From positions 558,001 to 622,000 of the forward strand of contig NZ_JAAVUS010000001.1 in the NCBI RefSeq assembly GCF_018449525.1: a stretch of 64,000 nucleotides of DNA, written 5' to 3'. The position numbers and the translations under genes are program-made. Below are positions 28,917 to 37,106 of this stretch, one piece after another. How positions within the stretch are numbered: position 1 is the stretch's first letter; every line of letters starts with the position of its first letter. The notes below the pieces were generated by a model. The model saw nothing but the letters and a program-made list of their open reading frames with translations, made no database searches and was not told where the DNA came from. The DNA comes from Bradyrhizobium sp. dw_78 (GTDB lineage Bacteria > Pseudomonadota > Alphaproteobacteria > Rhizobiales > Xanthobacteraceae).

Positions 28917-29657
28917 TCAGAGCGCCAGCATGCTGCTTCCCTGAATCGTCAATAACGTCAAATTCCCGGTCGCATAAGCGCCGGTATCGATATTGGCCCG
29001 GTTAGGGCGGATGTCGGGTTCGCGGACCGGGGTGTGTCCGTGGACAACGAATTTGCCGAAGTTCTCGTTGCTGTCGAGAAATTCATCCCGGATCCACAGC
29101 AGGTCGTGCTCCCGCTGCTCCTTGAGCGGAATGCCCGGCCGCACGCCGGCATGGACGAAGAAAAAATCGCCGCACGTGAACGAGGGCTTGAGGTTTTGGA
29201 GAAATCTCAGGTGATCGCGCGGCATGGCCTCCTTGAGGGCTCTGATCAGCGTGGCTTGCTCGGCCGCACCCGGATTGAGCGAGGGTTGGAGGCCATAGGA
29301 CATCAAGGTCTGCAACCCCCCGATCTGTCGCCACTCCTCAAGCTTCGTGGGCTCGCGCAGCACGTCGAGGCAATACGCTTCATGATTGCCCTTGAGGCAC
29401 ACGGTCTCACGGGACTGGCTTCGCTCGATGAGAAGCTCGATGGTCTCGCTGGAATAAGGCCCACGGTCGATATAGTCGCCGAGATAAATCTCGATCGGGC
29501 GGTCCACTGGACTGCGCGAGACGTCGGCGTCGATCACGGTGAACATTTTCTTCAACAGGTCGGCGCGGCCGTGGATGTCGCCGAAGGCATAGACCCGAAC
29601 GCCGTCCGGCAGTTGCGGCGGTTCGACAATCCGGCGCGATCGCAAAAAACCCAGCAT
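28917..29657 (-). CDS. Metallophosphoesterase, PPP-type serine/threonine protein phosphatase
   Basis: 246 aa from ATG 29657; ATG 29702 or GTG 29753 would add 15 or 32 residues, and none has a strong ribosome site. The full phosphoesterase signature is visible: GDIHG (26-30), GDYIDRG (60-66), GNHE (90-93), then FVHAGVRPG and VVHGHTPV near the end, i.e. the bimetal active site of bacterial PPP phosphatases (PrpA/PrpB-like). It may act on phosphoproteins, or on nucleotides as some relatives do. Located beside the EPS machinery that includes a tyrosine autokinase, but a link with that kinase is only a guess. Confidence 0.85.
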   Translation of the reverse strand: MLGFLRSRRIVEPPQLPDGVRVYAFGDIHGRADLLKKMFTVIDADVSRSPVDRPIEIYLGDYIDRGPYSSETIELLIERSQSRETVCLKGNHEAYCLDVLREPTKLEEWRQIGGLQTLMSYGLQPSLNPGAAEQATLIRALKEAMPRDHLRFLQNLKPSFTCGDFFFVHAGVRPGIPLKEQREHDLLWIRDEFLDSNENFGKFVVHGHTPVREPDIRPNRANIDTGAYATGNLTLLTIQGSSMLAL

Positions 29658-29838
29658 AGGAAGCAAAATTCCCGATTTGACGTGCCGGCCCCCGACTGTC
29701 ATGCCACGGACGTTCAGTAAAATAGTTAACAATTTCTCGATGGAGCCATTCACGTTTGAGTCAAACGCTCCGGCGTATTCGAGCGATATCTCAAAATTTC
29801 TCCCCTAGGTTTCCAAGCTGCAAAGGGGAGCAAAGAAA

Positions 29839-30456
29839 ATGCGTACCATTTCCAAGTGGCTTGTTGCAATCGCCGCAACCACGGCCCTGGCCGGATCCCA
29901 GAACGCGCAGGCGGGTTTCGTCGGGATGACGCGCGCGCTCGGTCCGATGGTGAAGCGGATTTCGTTCAGCAACTATACCTTGCCGCCGATGGCCTTCACG
30001 CAGTTCTGCCTGCGCTATGCGGAGCAGTGCAAGCCCGACCGGGTGGTGTTTCGCGGCGGTCCGGTCCGTCTGACCAGCGAGCGCTATGGAGATTTGAAGG
30101 ACGTCAATGAAGCGGTCAATTCGTCTATCGCTCCGGAGCGCAACACCGAGGGGCTGGCGGGTGAGAAGTGGCTGATCAATCCTTCCCGCGGCGACTGCAA
30201 TGATTACGCGGTAAGCAAGCGTTCCGAACTGCTGGCGCGAGGCTGGCCGACGCGGGCGCTTCTGCTCAGTGAAGTCGTCACCGCCTGGGGCGAGCACCAT
30301 CTGGTGCTGGTCGTTCGCACCTCGACCGGCGATCTCGTGCTCGACAATCTGACGGGCCAGATCCGTCCGTGGTCGCGGACCGGCTATCAATGGCTTCGTA
30401 TCCAGACGCCGAAAAATCCGAACTATTGGGCTTCGCTCGGCAACCGCAACGTCTGA
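29839..30456 (+). CDS. Transglutaminase-like cysteine peptidase (BTLCP family), secreted
   Basis: 205-aa exported protein. The signal peptide spans about residues 1-25 (ending QNAQA). Catalytic triad candidates are C120 (GDCNDYA), H153/H154 (GEHHLVLV) and D169 (VLDN), as in the bacterial transglutaminase-like cysteine proteinase family to which LapG belongs. LapG releases large adhesins from the cell surface in response to c-di-GMP, but no adhesin or LapD homologue is present here. GGGGAGCAAAGAAA precedes the ATG. Divergent from the phosphatase gene. Confidence 0.88.
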   Translation: MRTISKWLVAIAATTALAGSQNAQAGFVGMTRALGPMVKRISFSNYTLPPMAFTQFCLRYAEQCKPDRVVFRGGPVRLTSERYGDLKDVNEAVNSSIAPERNTEGLAGEKWLINPSRGDCNDYAVSKRSELLARGWPTRALLLSEVVTAWGEHHLVLVVRTSTGDLVLDNLTGQIRPWSRTGYQWLRIQTPKNPNYWASLGNRNV

Positions 30457-30494
30457 TTTGGGTTAATGCGGGCCTTCTGGGGCCGGAGGATGCT

Positions 30495-31907
30495 TTAGCT
30501 GCTGTTGCCGTGGCTGACGCTCTGCGCCAGCCCGAGCCCGATCGCGGCGTCGCCGAGCACGTTGATGCCGGAATGCAGCAGGCTGGCGTCGCAAAAGGCC
30601 TGGCCGAGAATGATGACGGCGCAGGCCGCGGCGGCTGCCGGATAAAAGGAGTCCCGTCCACGGCTCAGGGCGCCGCGGTAGAGGGCGAAGATTACTCCGA
30701 TCGATAGCGCGAACACGAACAGCGTCATCGGCCAGCCAAGCTCGATCGCGAACGCCGCGGCGGTCGAGGGGGCGCTCATCGCCGAACTGCCAGTCTCTCC
30801 GTAAACGGGCAAGAGCTGCGCGTAGGTTCCTGCTCCCGTGCCCGGCCAGTTCGTGTCGGCCAGGATGCGCCGCGCCACTGAAATCGCGTCAGGAGATGCG
30901 GCGGTCGCAAACCGCAGAAATGGCGAGAGCGCGCTTCCGGAGGAATTGTAGCGCCAGACGACAATCATCGCTGCCGCGATGACCAGAGTCGCAGCGAATA
31001 CGGCGGTAGCCCAGCCGGCGAGGGCAAAGCGGCGTATAATCTGCACGGAAATGAAGGCGACGACACCGAAAGCGGCGACCATGCCGACATTGAAGGTTGC
31101 GCTGACGGCAAGGCCCGCCATGCAAACCAGCAGGCTGATGCCGGCGAGCAATAGAGCCATGCCGGTATGTTGTTTTGGCCTTGAAGGTTCTGCCCGCCTG
31201 CTTTCAGCGCGTTCGACGGCGCGGATGCCGCACGCAGCCGATAATATGATCCCGAGTGAGGCTACGGCGGCGAGAATGTCATTGGTCTCCCCGGCCGCCA
31301 GTCCCGCGACCGGCCCCCATCTTGCGATCAGCAGTGCGATGGCGGTTAATGTCGTGATCGCGGCGAGGGCAAACAGCGCAAGCTCTGCCCGCCGTCGATC
31401 CTTGAACGCAAACACACCGGCGACGATGAGCGCGACATTGGCGATGTAAAAGACCGATGCCTCGATGGTCCGGCCAAGGTCGATACTGATATGTCCGAAA
31501 GACCGCTGGTTAAGCGCTTCGTCGGCATTGACCCAGATCGAATGGGATATCCCCGAGAACGGCATCGGCAGAATCTGGATGAGCATCCAGATCGCCGGCA
31601 CGGCTGCGACCAGCTTGAGCCGCCGCGTAATCTGGGCGGCAAGATTGATGTCCGCCGCACGGGCGGCAGCCGCGACGAAAGCAAGCGTAATGGCGGCGAG
31701 AGCTTCGATGAGGAATTGCGCCACGGGACCGTCGAACATGACGAGGGCAGGTACGACGGCAATGGAGACAAGCAGAAGGTTGAAACCGATCGGCAAGCGG
31801 TTGTCCAATTCTCGAAATAATGGCTTTGACGATACATGATAAAATACGCCTTGCAACGCGCGCGAAAACCCCAAGGCACAGCTCAAAGCGCGCGCCGGTT
31901 CAAGCAA
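30495..31907 (-). CDS. O-antigen ligase / Wzy_C-type membrane protein
   Basis: 470-aa polytopic membrane protein with about 10-12 hydrophobic segments. The diagnostic stretch is ADTNWPGTGAGTYAQLLPVYG, the Wzy_C motif shared with the second protein of this type at 34739 (ADNPWFGTGLGTFAAAFPAY). The family either polymerises repeat units or ligates polymer to an acceptor. The frame begins at TTG 31907 with CAGG upstream; no ATG occurs before residue 57, so the true start is uncertain and could be a later TTG. It converges on the BTLCP gene. Confidence 0.75.
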   Translation of the reverse strand: MLEPARALSCALGFSRALQGVFYHVSSKPLFRELDNRLPIGFNLLLVSIAVVPALVMFDGPVAQFLIEALAAITLAFVAAAARAADINLAAQITRRLKLVAAVPAIWMLIQILPMPFSGISHSIWVNADEALNQRSFGHISIDLGRTIEASVFYIANVALIVAGVFAFKDRRRAELALFALAAITTLTAIALLIARWGPVAGLAAGETNDILAAVASLGIILSAACGIRAVERAESRRAEPSRPKQHTGMALLLAGISLLVCMAGLAVSATFNVGMVAAFGVVAFISVQIIRRFALAGWATAVFAATLVIAAAMIVVWRYNSSGSALSPFLRFATAASPDAISVARRILADTNWPGTGAGTYAQLLPVYGETGSSAMSAPSTAAAFAIELGWPMTLFVFALSIGVIFALYRGALSRGRDSFYPAAAAACAVIILGQAFCDASLLHSGINVLGDAAIGLGLAQSVSHGNSS

Positions 31908-31959
31908 GAACGACCTGATTTCGAGTGATCTGATTTCTAATTAAAGCTACGAAGGGGAA

Positions 31960-32238
31960 TCAGTTTCGCACGATGGTCGAACGCAACGACCGGCGCGCCG
32001 GAACGCGCGCCGCCGTCATGGATGCCTGTGCGAACAATCCGCCCAGATATCCGATCTGCAGTGAAACGGCGTAGACGACCTCTGCTGCGATCGCCGACGA
32101 CACGGCCGAGCCCCTGATCGCGGCAATTATCGCCACGGTCACAAAGCCGATCATCGCAGCCGAAAACAGCACTTGGACCCTGAAGCGGGTACCCAGTACG
32201 GCGCCGACCAATGAGCTGCAAAGTGCAATCATGACCAT
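31960..32238 (-). CDS. Small two-helix membrane protein
   Basis: 92 aa with two hydrophobic segments (about residues 3-17 plus 25-43, and 47-67), ending in a basic tail (ARVPARRSLRSTIVRN). ATG 32238 has AAGGAA nine bases upstream; ATG 32232 is an alternative. I do not know a named family. An overlapping frame on the same strand lacks protein-like composition and is rejected. It probably heads the unit with the Wzy_C-type gene downstream (52 bp gap), suggesting a helper for polymer export. Confidence 0.55.
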   Translation of the reverse strand: MVMIALCSSLVGAVLGTRFRVQVLFSAAMIGFVTVAIIAAIRGSAVSSAIAAEVVYAVSLQIGYLGGLFAQASMTAARVPARRSLRSTIVRN

Positions 32239-32360
32239 CAGGAGTGTTCCTTCCCGTGGATGATTCGGCGGCGGACGCTAAGATTCAGTTAAGCCGTCGC
32301 AGCTTGGCTCCCCGGTGGGGAAATTGGCTCCTGTTTTTGGGGATTTGGGGTCTTTTAAGG

Positions 32361-33002
32361 CTATCCCGACGGACATCTGGCTGAAAGTTCCGCCATCGCC
32401 GGAGCAAGCCCATCCAGTGGGATCACGCCATGAATCTCGCCTTCCGGGTCCTTGATTACGACATCGAGTTCCCGGAGTTCCCGCCATGGCTCGGTTGTAA
32501 ATATCGCCGGTTCAACCGGCAGAACCAGGCCGGTGCCGAGAGACGAGACCTCGGCGTGGAGTACCGGCCGCGTCGATCCTAGGTTAATCACGACGTCTCT
32601 TGGCGCCCGGGGCGGAAACGGGCGCACCAGCGCCAGCAGGACCTCAAAGCCGGGCTTTTCCTGGCAGCGGATCATCAGCCCGGCCAGATCGGGGTCGGAT
32701 CGTGCGGTGTCGGCCGTTCTCATGATCGAGACAGCCTCGCGGCCTCCGCCGGGATGAGGCGTCACGACGAGTGGCCACCGATCCTGGGAACTCTGGGCAG
32801 GGATGGCGGCGGAATCGGCCGAGGGCAGCAGTTTCTTTAAACAATTCAGCCGCGTCTGATCATCGGCGATGACCTTGCATTTCGCGAAGCCTTCGGAAAT
32901 ATCGGTCTGCTGCTGGGCGGACGCATTCGGTATTCCAGAAAGAAGGTATCCTGATAAAATCAGAGCAATCAGCGGGATCGCTCCGAATCGGAAACAGGCC
33001 AT
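32361..33002 (-). CDS. Secreted protein with VasI-like features
   Basis: 213 aa from ATG 33002, giving a clean signal peptide (MACFRFGAIPLIALILSGYL, cleavage near NASA). The mature part starts with the cysteine pattern CKVIADDQTRLNCLKKL seen in VasI-type (type VI secretion-associated) and similar envelope proteins, followed by a beta-rich domain (DRWPLVVT, LAGLMIRCQEKPGFEVLLA, final LSARC). The frame is open upstream to ATG 33065, but that would put the signal inside. No T6SS genes are nearby, so the role here is probably different and tied to EPS. Assignment is by pattern only. Confidence 0.55.
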   Translation of the reverse strand: MACFRFGAIPLIALILSGYLLSGIPNASAQQQTDISEGFAKCKVIADDQTRLNCLKKLLPSADSAAIPAQSSQDRWPLVVTPHPGGGREAVSIMRTADTARSDPDLAGLMIRCQEKPGFEVLLALVRPFPPRAPRDVVINLGSTRPVLHAEVSSLGTGLVLPVEPAIFTTEPWRELRELDVVIKDPEGEIHGVIPLDGLAPAMAELSARCPSG

Positions 33003-33303
33003 TCGCCACCCAGAGAGCTTGGTTGATAGGCACGCTTTGGTTGATGGGTTGTAAATATGCCACATGATTGCTGCCAAGTCGAAGCCGTGGCGATACCCCT
33101 AGTCAATTGAAAGATCTGACATTCTACGGTTGTCACGGTATGCTCCGTCAACCCGCTGAAAGCTCCGGCAGCGAGGCCATTTTGTGGCATTTTTAGCGCA
33201 GCTGTCCCAATAAATTCGCCAGGAAGGCTCAAATAGCCGGTGCTGCGCTTGTTTGGATGTTCCCGTTCCAATAATCCTTCAGGGAGGGTGGGATCAGACC
33301 ATT

Positions 33304-34554
33304 ATGTTTCAAAATATTTCCAGAGTGGTTTTTATTACGGCAGGGGTCATTCTTTTGGGCGGTTGCGCCCTGGTGCCGGCGTCCGGCCCTGCCAGTTACG
33401 ATGTCGATTCACAGCACACGCACACGCTTCCTTATGCGTTGGTCAAACTGACGCCGGAGACGGTCTCCGTCCTCGGTCATTATGAGCCGCGCGGGCTGGC
33501 AGGTGCCTTCCCCGACAAGGAAGTGCGGCCGGCCAATCTCGTGTTCGGCATCGGCGACGTCGTCAGCGTCACGATCTTCGAAGCCGCTGCGGGTGGTTTG
33601 TTCATTCCGACCGAGGCCGGCGTTCGCCCGGGCAACTTCGTCACGATCCCGGATCAGACCGTGGACAATGACGGCAATATCAGCGTGCCCTATGCCGGCC
33701 TTGTGAAGGCCGGCGGGCGGACCAACGGCGAGATCCAGAACGACATCGTCAACCGGATCAAGAATCGCGCGATCGAGCCGCAGGTGGTCGTGTCGCTTTC
33801 GCAGCAGCGGACCTCGCTGGTCAGCGTCTTCGGCGAAGTCAATACACCGGCGCGCTATCCTGCCGCGGCGTCTGGCGCGCTGGACCGCATCACCGACGCC
33901 ATCACGCGTGCCGGCGGCATCAAGGGCCAGGGTTACGAGACCTGGGTGATGTTGCAGCGTGGTACGCGCCGCGCCACTGTACCGTTCGCCAACCTCGTCT
34001 ACGAACCCGCGAACAATATCTATGTGCAGCCGGGTGACCGGATTTATGTCTACCGCGAGCAGCAGAAGTTCCTGGCGTTCGGCGCCTCCGGCCAGCAGGG
34101 CGAGTTCAACTTCGACGCATGGCGCGTCAACCTGGCGGAAGCGGTCGGAAAAGCCGGCGGCCTCGTCGATGTGCAGGCCGATCCGGCCTCCGTCTATCTT
34201 TATCGCCTTGAGCCCCGCGAGGTCGCGCAGCAACTCGGCGTCGGCGTCGAGAAGTTCACCGGCGAATTGATCCCGGTGATTTTCACCATAAGCTTCCGGG
34301 ATCCGGGCGGTTACTTCCTGGCGACGAACGTCCAGATGCGGAACCAGGACGTGCTGTTCATCGCGAATTCGCCCTCTGTCGACGTGACCAAGTTCCTGAA
34401 CTACCTGAACGTCATGATGGCGACCGCGAACAACGGCATCGTGCTCGGAACCAACGGCATCGTGCTCTACAACTCGATCAAGGCACTGTCGGGGACCGGG
34501 ACGTCGTCCACGACCGTGGTGACATCGGGGACGGTTACGACCGGTACGCCCTGA
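33304..34554 (+). CDS. Polysaccharide export outer-membrane lipoprotein (Wza/OPX-like)
   Basis: 416 aa from ATG 33304. The lipobox LLGGC places the acylated cysteine at residue 21. The Poly_export domain follows (VFGIGDVVSVTIFEAAAGG, NISVPYAGLVKAGGRTNGEIQNDI, QVVVSLSQQRTSLVSVFGEV), then SLBB-type repeats (NIYVQPGDRIYVYREQQKF). It would form the channel by which EPS leaves the periplasm, working with the Wzc-like kinase at 37107. GGGAGGGTGGG lies upstream of the ATG; a TTG at 33253 would hide the lipobox inside a longer leader. Confidence 0.92.
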   Translation: MFQNISRVVFITAGVILLGGCALVPASGPASYDVDSQHTHTLPYALVKLTPETVSVLGHYEPRGLAGAFPDKEVRPANLVFGIGDVVSVTIFEAAAGGLFIPTEAGVRPGNFVTIPDQTVDNDGNISVPYAGLVKAGGRTNGEIQNDIVNRIKNRAIEPQVVVSLSQQRTSLVSVFGEVNTPARYPAAASGALDRITDAITRAGGIKGQGYETWVMLQRGTRRATVPFANLVYEPANNIYVQPGDRIYVYREQQKFLAFGASGQQGEFNFDAWRVNLAEAVGKAGGLVDVQADPASVYLYRLEPREVAQQLGVGVEKFTGELIPVIFTISFRDPGGYFLATNVQMRNQDVLFIANSPSVDVTKFLNYLNVMMATANNGIVLGTNGIVLYNSIKALSGTGTSSTTVVTSGTVTTGTP

Positions 34555-34561
34555 GCCTTTA

Positions 34562-34594
34562 CGAGGTCGACGTCCCCGCTTGACGTCGGCCTCG
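34562..34594. terminator. Long hairpin after the Wza-like gene, possible terminator or attenuator
   Basis: CGAGGTCGACGTC (34562-34574) pairs with GACGTCGGCCTCG (34582-34594): 13 bp with one G-T pair and a 7-nt loop. It starts seven bases past the Wza stop. No T-run follows, so it may instead stabilise the upstream mRNA or partly attenuate downstream genes. Confidence 0.45.
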
Positions 34595-34738
34595 CTCAAT
34601 GTTGACTCGGTGTGAATTTGCCGGGATTAGCGGCAAGTTCGTTGCCGTTGATCCTGGTGTCACTTCAGGACGACGCGGCGGCTAATTCCCGGCGGCACCT
34701 ATTTGCGTGAACGCCTCAGGACGTCATCCTCATTGCAA

Positions 34739-36151
34739 ATGACTGAAATCCCGGGGGACTCGCGCCGCAGCAGACGTAGCCTTTCCAGCAGGATTTCCGC
34801 CGGCATCCTTTACGTCGCGCTGGCGGGGCCGCCTCTGCTGTTCGGATCGCGAGAGCCCATTTTCGTCGCCGCATGGTGCGTTATCCTGGGTGCAGGCTTG
34901 GCTTTTGCACCCACCCGGCGACTGCTTGCGGGGCATCTTCTGGTGCTGGCGGTCCTTGCCTTCGTGGCCCTGTGCTTTGGCCTGGTTCTCCACGAGCAAT
35001 TATCTGCTCACCCCTGGGTCGCGTCCTTCAACCCGATCTGGGCCAGGGCTTCGGAAGTGCTCGGGCGGCAGCTTGCGCCATCGGTATCCATTGTCAGGGA
35101 CGAGCCGCTCTTCGCGCTCGGACCTTCGCTGGCGAACACGCTTGCGCTCGTCCTTGGTCTGCTGGTCGGTGTCGATGCGGATCGCGCCCGGCGGGCGGTT
35201 CGCGTCTTGGCGTGGGCGGGCGTTGGCTATGCCGTCTACGGCATTCTTGCGCTCGAGTTCGATCCCAACGAAATTTTGTGGCGCGAGAAGACGGCGTATT
35301 TTGGAAACCTGACCTCGACATTCATCAATCGCAATACCGCCGCTGCCTATTTCGGCTCATGCTCGACGGTGTGGCTGGTGCTGCTGCTTTCGGCGGTAAG
35401 GGGAAGCCTGCCGCGTGGCCCGATCGAGTGGAAAAAAGTACCGGGCCATCTTTTGACCAACACCCGGAAGCGGGTGATCGTTCGATTCGTGATGCTGTTC
35501 GTCTGTCTGTCGGCGATGTTCATGACCAGTTCGCGCGGCGGAACCCTGGTCTCGTTGATGGTCATGGTTTTGACCTTCCTGATTTACTTTGGCCGTGACC
35601 TTCCGCGCGGGAAGGGGCTGGTCGTCGCGGCGATGGGCTGCATCCTGACCAGTTTGCTCGTGCTGCAAATTCTCGGCAGCAATATTGGCGATCGCATCGA
35701 TCTGGAGGGTCTCAGCGATGTGGGCCGGCTGGCTGCCTATCGCTCGACGCTTGGGATCATCGCCGACAATCCCTGGTTTGGAACCGGATTGGGGACGTTT
35801 GCTGCGGCGTTTCCCGCCTATCGCAGCAACGCCTTCTACATGGGGGGCGTATGGGACATCGCGCATAATACGCCGCTGGAGTTGGCATCCGAAATGGGGA
35901 TTCCACTCGCGGTCGTCGTCGCGGGCGCTTGGATCGCGGCCCTGGTCCTGTTGTTCCTGGGATTGCGCGGCCGGCGGCGTAGCATGGTTGCGCCGCTGGC
36001 GGCTCTCGCCGTTTCGCTCATCGCGCTGCTGCACTCACTGGTTGATTTCTCGCTGCAGATTGCCGGCTATTCAATTGTTGTGTTTGCGCTTCTCGGTCTA
36101 GGGCTTTCGCAAGCCGTTCGCGGCACAGTAGACGAGATGTCGTCAACCTGA
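34739..36151 (+). CDS. O-antigen ligase / Wzy_C-type EPS polymerase
   Basis: Polytopic membrane protein (470 aa from ATG 34739; a TTG at 34703 would add 12) with about 10-12 transmembrane segments. The Wzy_C signature lies in the big periplasmic loop: IIADNPWFGTGLGTFAAAF, then AHNTPLELASEMGIP. It probably polymerises EPS repeat units or transfers them to an acceptor. It lies between the Wza-like and Wzc-like genes, the usual place for the cognate polymerase, whereas the related protein at 30495 is on the opposite strand. Confidence 0.82.
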   Translation: MTEIPGDSRRSRRSLSSRISAGILYVALAGPPLLFGSREPIFVAAWCVILGAGLAFAPTRRLLAGHLLVLAVLAFVALCFGLVLHEQLSAHPWVASFNPIWARASEVLGRQLAPSVSIVRDEPLFALGPSLANTLALVLGLLVGVDADRARRAVRVLAWAGVGYAVYGILALEFDPNEILWREKTAYFGNLTSTFINRNTAAAYFGSCSTVWLVLLLSAVRGSLPRGPIEWKKVPGHLLTNTRKRVIVRFVMLFVCLSAMFMTSSRGGTLVSLMVMVLTFLIYFGRDLPRGKGLVVAAMGCILTSLLVLQILGSNIGDRIDLEGLSDVGRLAAYRSTLGIIADNPWFGTGLGTFAAAFPAYRSNAFYMGGVWDIAHNTPLELASEMGIPLAVVVAGAWIAALVLLFLGLRGRRRSMVAPLAALAVSLIALLHSLVDFSLQIAGYSIVVFALLGLGLSQAVRGTVDEMSST

Positions 36152-36390
36152 AGCAAAAAACAGAGTATCATCAAGGCCGTTAGCGTTAATTCGACGTGAC
36201 CGGCCGGGCAGGCTGGAACATTCGAGAGAAAGGTAGAATTATCCATATAAATCAATGGATTGTTCGTGGAATCGATTTGCGCAGCTTAGGCTTTTTTATT
36301 CCGCTTGCGTCCGTTATACTTAGCCAAGATTTAACAAGACGATCTGAGCAGTATTTTACCAACCTGTTGGGTAGCCCAAGGAGATTTCAG

Positions 36391-36975
36391 ATGATCGTTC
36401 GGTTTGCGGCACGTCTGTTGCTGAGTGTCGCTTTGATTGTGCCGGCAGGATTTGCGAATGCCCAGACAGCGCAGCAAGGCCCAAGTCAGCCCAGCCTCGC
36501 CCAATCTCCCGGCGAGTTGACGAAGAATGTTCGCGACGAACTCACCTCCGACAAGACGTTCTTGGATTCCATCATCGCTCTCTTGAAAGCAGGCGAGCCC
36601 GACCAGCAAACCGCAATTGCGCAGGGGTTGGCACAGGCCGCGAAGACCTATGCAGCCAACAATGATCCTGCCTTCGCCAACCAGATTCAACAGGCGGTCG
36701 CAGCCACCGGACTGACTGAGATCATCAAGGCTTATGCCTCCATCGCGGGCGACACCGGAACGGCGTCGACGGGAGGTGGCGGCGGTACCGGCGGCGGTGG
36801 TCCGAATACGGCCGGTGCGCCTACTGGCGGCGCAAACAATGGCGGCTTCAACGGCGGCAGCAATTTTGCCGCGAATGGGACGCCCAACCTGTTGACCGGC
36901 GGGTCACTGGGCGGGGCGAGTTTCTCTTCGTTCACGCCGACGACGTTCACGCCGACTTCGGTAAGCCCCCAATAG
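36391..36975 (+). CDS. Secreted protein with Gly/Asn-rich C-terminal half
   Basis: 194 aa from ATG 36391, with AAGGAG seven bases upstream. The signal peptide ends near FANA (residue 25). A helical segment of roughly 95 residues follows (LTKNVRDELTSDKTFLDSII ... IQQAVAATGLTEIIKAYAS), then a low-complexity tail of Gly, Asn, Thr and Ser (GGGGTGGGGPNTAG) ending in TPTTFTPTSVSPQ. No enzyme motif. The position just before the Wzc-like gene suggests an accessory or matrix protein of the EPS system. The 240-bp leader before it is AT-rich and may hold a promoter (TATACT near 36315). Confidence 0.65.
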   Translation: MIVRFAARLLLSVALIVPAGFANAQTAQQGPSQPSLAQSPGELTKNVRDELTSDKTFLDSIIALLKAGEPDQQTAIAQGLAQAAKTYAANNDPAFANQIQQAVAATGLTEIIKAYASIAGDTGTASTGGGGGTGGGGPNTAGAPTGGANNGGFNGGSNFAANGTPNLLTGGSLGGASFSSFTPTTFTPTSVSPQ

Positions 36976-37106
36976 GGCGTCCTGCCGAAATCCGGGAATT
37001 GTTGCGCTTGCCGCCGGTGCGGTGGAGCCGAGAGCAATGTGGTTCGATGTCCACGGTAGTTGGCTGCGGTCGTTAGCCGTGGCGCCGGACGGTCGAGGGT
37101 AATTGT

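Noticed and set aside
31937..32221. 94-codon minus-strand frame overlapping the small membrane protein
   Set aside because: The overlapping frame at 31960-32238 has two clean hydrophobic helices; this one is Arg/Gly/Asp-rich shadow.
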